A stretch of DNA of 8,346 nt. Source: CAZUZD01 sp964624465 (GTDB lineage: Bacteria; Planctomycetota; Planctomycetia; Isosphaerales; Isosphaeraceae). Under the pieces are notes generated by a model. That model did no database searches and was not told the origin of the DNA. It worked only from the letters and a program-made list of their open reading frames with translations. Position 1 is the first letter of the stretch. Each line of letters starts with the position of its first letter. This document shows, one piece after another, positions 6,036 through 8,346 of this stretch. The stretch spans positions 1 through 8,346 of the forward strand of contig CAZUZD010000282.1 of the NCBI GenBank assembly GCA_964624465.1. Reading direction: 5' to 3'. The translations under genes and the position numbers were made by a program.

Positions 6036-6842
6036 GTGGTCCGTCGCCGTTTCCTGCTCGGCACCGCCCTGGCCGTCGGCCTGCTGCTCGTCCCCGGCCG
6101 CGATGCCTTGGCCCAGAAGAAGAACCCCGAGGGCACGCCGGTCCTGCTGCTCTCCGGCGGCCAGCGGGAGCACCACGGCTACCGAGAGCAGGCCGCCGAG
6201 CTGGCCCGCACGCTCGAGGACACCGGCCGGTACCGCGTCACACTCGTCGAGGACGCCGCCATCCTCGAGACGCCCGCTCTCCAGAAGTACGCCTTGGTCA
6301 TCGTGAACGCCGACCGCCGCGATCCCGAGTTCAAGTTCAGTGCCGACCAGCAGCGGGCCCTGCTCGCCTACGTCAAGGCCGGCCATGGCTACGTCTCGAT
6401 CCATGGCGCCGACAACGCCCCCAACGACTGGCTGCCGGAGATGAAGGACCTGCTTGGCGGCATCTATTCGCACTTCGGCCTGCCCGACGGCAAGGCCATC
6501 GCCGGCACCTACGAGGTCAAGATCGCCGACCCCGCCCACCCCGCCACCGCCGGCCTCAAGGACTTCACCCTGCAGGACGAGCTCTATGCCTACATGCAGA
6601 TGAAGCCCGACGTGAAGCCGCTGGCGACCATCACCTACAAAGGCGAGGCGTTCCCTGTGGCCTGGACCTATCGCTACGGCCGCGGCCCGGTGTTCCACAC
6701 CTCGCTGGGGCACCGTGGCTTCGGGGCCGAGAAGCCCGATCCGCTCCGCGACCCGAACCTCGGTCGCCTGGTGCTCCAGGGCATCGACTGGGTGGCCGAC
6801 CAGGTGAAGTCCACCGCCCCGGTGCGGGCAGCGACGCCCTGA
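6036..6842 (+). CDS. Exported ThuA-like domain protein
   Basis: A 268-residue protein with a GTG start; GGAG at 6024-6027 lies eight bases upstream and no competing start in this frame is better. The N-terminus, RRRFLL at 3-8 followed by a hydrophobic stretch and ALAQ at 24-27, fits a twin-arginine signal (R-R-x-F-L). The mature part is a ThuA domain, a class I glutamine-amidotransferase-like fold. It has GGQREHHGYREQA (41-53), GHGYVSIHGAD (116-126), DPAHPATAGL (165-174), DELY (181-184), P207..W210 and YGRGPVFHTSLGH (214-226). ThuA of rhizobia acts with the oxidoreductase ThuB in trehalose and related disaccharide use through 3-keto sugars. The substrate here is unknown. The downstream plus-strand genes, including an exported Gfo/Idh/MocA oxidoreductase, make a periplasmic sugar-processing role likely. 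No symbol is given because orthology to thuA is not shown. Confidence 0.88.
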   Translation: MVRRRFLLGTALAVGLLLVPGRDALAQKKNPEGTPVLLLSGGQREHHGYREQAAELARTLEDTGRYRVTLVEDAAILETPALQKYALVIVNADRRDPEFKFSADQQRALLAYVKAGHGYVSIHGADNAPNDWLPEMKDLLGGIYSHFGLPDGKAIAGTYEVKIADPAHPATAGLKDFTLQDELYAYMQMKPDVKPLATITYKGEAFPVAWTYRYGRGPVFHTSLGHRGFGAEKPDPLRDPNLGRLVLQGIDWVADQVKSTAPVRAATP

Positions 6843-6955
6843 TCGGAACCAACCCGGAATAATCCCCGTCGCGCGGCGAATCACTCCCGAATCCCTCGTC
6901 GGGGGCCCGCATCGCACTCTGCGACGGGTGGATGAACTTCCGGGGAGCCGTGGAT

Positions 6956-7225
6956 ATGTTTGGTCCGTTCCTGATCCTCGCCCAGCAGATGGTGGTGGCG
7001 GATTCCGGGCCGTCGCTGGCCGTCCAGCTGCTGGCCCGCCTGCCCTGGTTCGCCTGGGTGGCGATCGTGGCCATCCTCTGCAGTTCGATCAGCGGGATCC
7101 TCGTCCAGGTGCACCGGCACCGCGAGCGGATGGCAATGATCCAGAACGGCCTGTATCCCGACGGCGAGCCGCCCGAGCCGGCCTACGGGGTCAAGCCGAA
7201 CAGCCGGGCCACGCAGGAACTCTGA
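6956..7225 (+). CDS. Small single-pass membrane protein with HRERMAMIQNGLYPDG tail motif
   Basis: An 89-residue protein: a short N-terminal segment, one membrane helix (about 27-51, containing PWFAWVAIVAILCSS), then a basic/charged cytoplasmic-type tail with HRHRERMAMIQNGLYPDG (53-70) and a Pro-rich end. The R/E-x-MAxIxxGLxP pattern is one I associate with small DUF6249-like membrane proteins of unknown function; this is a weak resemblance. The frame allows ATG 6932, which would add eight residues. ATG 6956 is preferred because GGGGAG at 6942-6947 lies eight bases upstream of it and inside the longer version's coding sequence. It begins 113 bp after the ThuA-like gene on the same strand. AATAAT at 6858-6863 might be a -10 for it but has no matching -35. 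Confidence 0.7.
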   Translation: MFGPFLILAQQMVVADSGPSLAVQLLARLPWFAWVAIVAILCSSISGILVQVHRHRERMAMIQNGLYPDGEPPEPAYGVKPNSRATQEL

Positions 7226-7251
7226 GCGGCACCGTTGCGGGGCCTGACGCG

Positions 7252-7280
7252 TTGAGACGCGCCGGGTGGAGTGGTATGTT
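7252..7280 (+). promoter_or_regulatory. Candidate sigma-70 promoter for the exported oxidoreductase
   Basis: TTGAGA (7252-7257, five of six to the -35 consensus) is 17 bases from TATGTT (7275-7280, four of six), which is preceded by TGG, an extended -10. This is the best promoter match in the window. Transcription would start near 7287, giving a leader of about 95 nt. The -35 is flanked by two copies of GACGCG (7246-7251 and 7256-7261), which could be an operator. It implies that the oxidoreductase can be transcribed separately from the ThuA-like gene. Confidence 0.5.
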
Positions 7281-7380
7281 CGCCAGGGCGGCGCCCCGGG
7301 TTCGCTGCCAGGCGGGCGGACCCAGGCCGGCGACTGCGGCCTCGCGCCCACCTCCCACTCCTGCCCCGGAGCCTCCCACC

Positions 7381-8346
7381 ATGACTGGTCCCTCGCGTCG
7401 CGTCTTCCTCGGGACGACCCTGGGGGCCCTGGCCACCACGGGAATCACCAGGGCGGCCGCCCCCGCACCGGCCGATCGCATCCGGCTCGGGATCATCGGC
7501 GTCCGGGGCCGTGGCACCGACCTGGCGAAGGGGTTCGCCGCCGCTCCCGACACCGAGGTCGCGGCGGTTTGCGATATCGATGACGCCGCCTTCCCGGTCG
7601 TCCTGGGTGCTCTCGAGAAGGCAGGCCTGAAGGCCCCCCGGACCGAGAAGGATTTTCGTCGACTGCTCGACGACGCTTCGATCGACGCCGTCGTGATCGC
7701 CACCCCCGACCACTGGCACGCACCCATGACCGTGCTCGCCTGCCAGGCGGGCAAGGATGTGTACTGCGAGAAGCCGGCCAGCCACAACCTGGTCGAGGGC
7801 CGCCGCATGGTCCAGGCGGCGCGCAAGTACGATCGGGTCGTGCAGCTCGGCACCCAGCGCCGCAGCGCGACCCACATCCACGACGCCGTTGCGCACCTGC
7901 GTTCCGGCGGCATCGGCAAGGTGGGCCTGGCACGGGCCTGGATCCACCAGAAGCGGTCGCCGATCGGCCACGGCCAGCCGGGTGAGGTCCCCCCTGGTGT
8001 CGATTACGCGATGTGGCAGGGGCCGGCTCCCGACCGGCCGTTCTACCCGAACCGGTTCCACTACAACTGGCACTGGTTCTGGATCTGGGGCACCGGCGAG
8101 ATCGGCAACAACGGCATCCACGGCGTCGACGTGGCGCGCTGGGGCCTGGGCGTCGACGACCCGATCCGCGTCAGCTCGGGCGGCGGCAAGTTCGTCTTCG
8201 ACGACGACCAGGAGGTGCCCGATTCGCAGGTCGTCACCTGGGAGTTCCCCGGCTGCGGCCTGGTCTGGGAGCATCGGATGTGGTCAAAGCACGGCCTGGA
8301 GGGCGGCTCCGCCTTCGGGGTCGCGTTCTATGGCGCCGACGGCACG
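7381..8346 (+). CDS. Tat-exported Gfo/Idh/MocA-family oxidoreductase, N-terminal 322 residues, cut by the right edge
   Basis: The frame is open from ATG 7381 to the window end (322 codons); CGGAG lies nine bases before the start. Residues 5-11, SRRVFLG, followed by a hydrophobic run to about A27, form a twin-arginine signal. The NAD(P) Rossmann half starts at IRLGIIGVRGRG (34-45). TPDHWHAPM (108-116) and GKDVYCEKPASHNLVEGRRMV (124-144) are family signatures, with the E130-K131-P132 triad intact. The substrate half has GTGEIGNNGIHGVDVARWGL (237-256), with H247 and D250 in catalytic-loop positions; the usual upstream Asp is replaced by Asn, as I believe happens in planctomycete subfamilies. An exported member would carry its cofactor out folded, as glucose-fructose oxidoreductase of Zymomonas does. 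The C-terminus, lying outside, would complete a protein of about 420-450 residues. The likely role is periplasmic sugar or glycoside oxidation; substrate unknown. Confidence 0.9.
   Translation, partial: MTGPSRRVFLGTTLGALATTGITRAAAPAPADRIRLGIIGVRGRGTDLAKGFAAAPDTEVAAVCDIDDAAFPVVLGALEKAGLKAPRTEKDFRRLLDDASIDAVVIATPDHWHAPMTVLACQAGKDVYCEKPASHNLVEGRRMVQAARKYDRVVQLGTQRRSATHIHDAVAHLRSGGIGKVGLARAWIHQKRSPIGHGQPGEVPPGVDYAMWQGPAPDRPFYPNRFHYNWHWFWIWGTGEIGNNGIHGVDVARWGLGVDDPIRVSSGGGKFVFDDDQEVPDSQVVTWEFPGCGLVWEHRMWSKHGLEGGSAFGVAFYGADGT

Noticed and set aside
6912..6924. TCGCA-CTC-TGCGA mini-hairpin after the ThuA-like gene
   Set aside because: A 5-bp stem with a 3-base loop and no U-tract is too weak to call a terminator.
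7183..8274. 363-residue open frame on the minus strand opposite the exported oxidoreductase
   Set aside because: The plus strand encodes an intact Tat signal, an EKP motif and the family core; the antisense product is low-complexity and has no motif.

Overview
This GC-rich window looks like a chromosomal segment of a planctomycete, possibly Isosphaeraceae or a relative. The evidence is a ThuA-domain protein and a Gfo/Idh/MocA oxidoreductase that both carry twin-arginine export signals, secreted proteins of unknown function, and codons dominated by G/C at third positions. The lineage is an inference from gene style. There is no rRNA, tRNA, CRISPR array, transposase or integrase, and nothing marks the region as mobile.

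Layout from left to right. (1) The N-terminal 288 residues of a DUF3754/TMEM143-like membrane protein lie on the minus strand and run off the left edge. (2) A 298-bp divergent intergenic region carries candidate promoters in both directions. (3) A plus-strand pair follows: a cytosolic Gfo/Idh/MocA-fold protein that has lost its catalytic Lys and His, and, overlapping it by 20 bp, a GT39/GT-C polytopic membrane glycosyltransferase. (4) A minus-strand two-gene unit converges on the glycosyltransferase with an 8-bp tail overlap. It comprises a zinc-ribbon protein with a probable YbjN/CesT-like domain and a helical PGYRGY protein of unknown function. A perfect 11-bp stem-loop lies in its leader. 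(5) A strong 12-bp hairpin follows the next minus-strand gene, a small secreted protein. (6) Divergent from that gene lie an exported ThuA-like protein, a small single-pass membrane protein and, after its own candidate promoter, an exported catalytically intact Gfo/Idh/MocA oxidoreductase that runs off the right edge.

Functionally, the right part (ThuA, small membrane protein, Gfo/Idh/MocA) suggests sugar oxidation and processing in the periplasm, by analogy with the ThuA/ThuB pair of rhizobia, but with both enzymes exported. The left pair suggests glycan or lipid glycosylation at the membrane, assisted by a protein that kept the dehydrogenase fold but probably not its chemistry. The middle minus-strand pair is the least understood part. 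Two real genes, at the left and right edges, are cut by the window and were read directly from the sequence.
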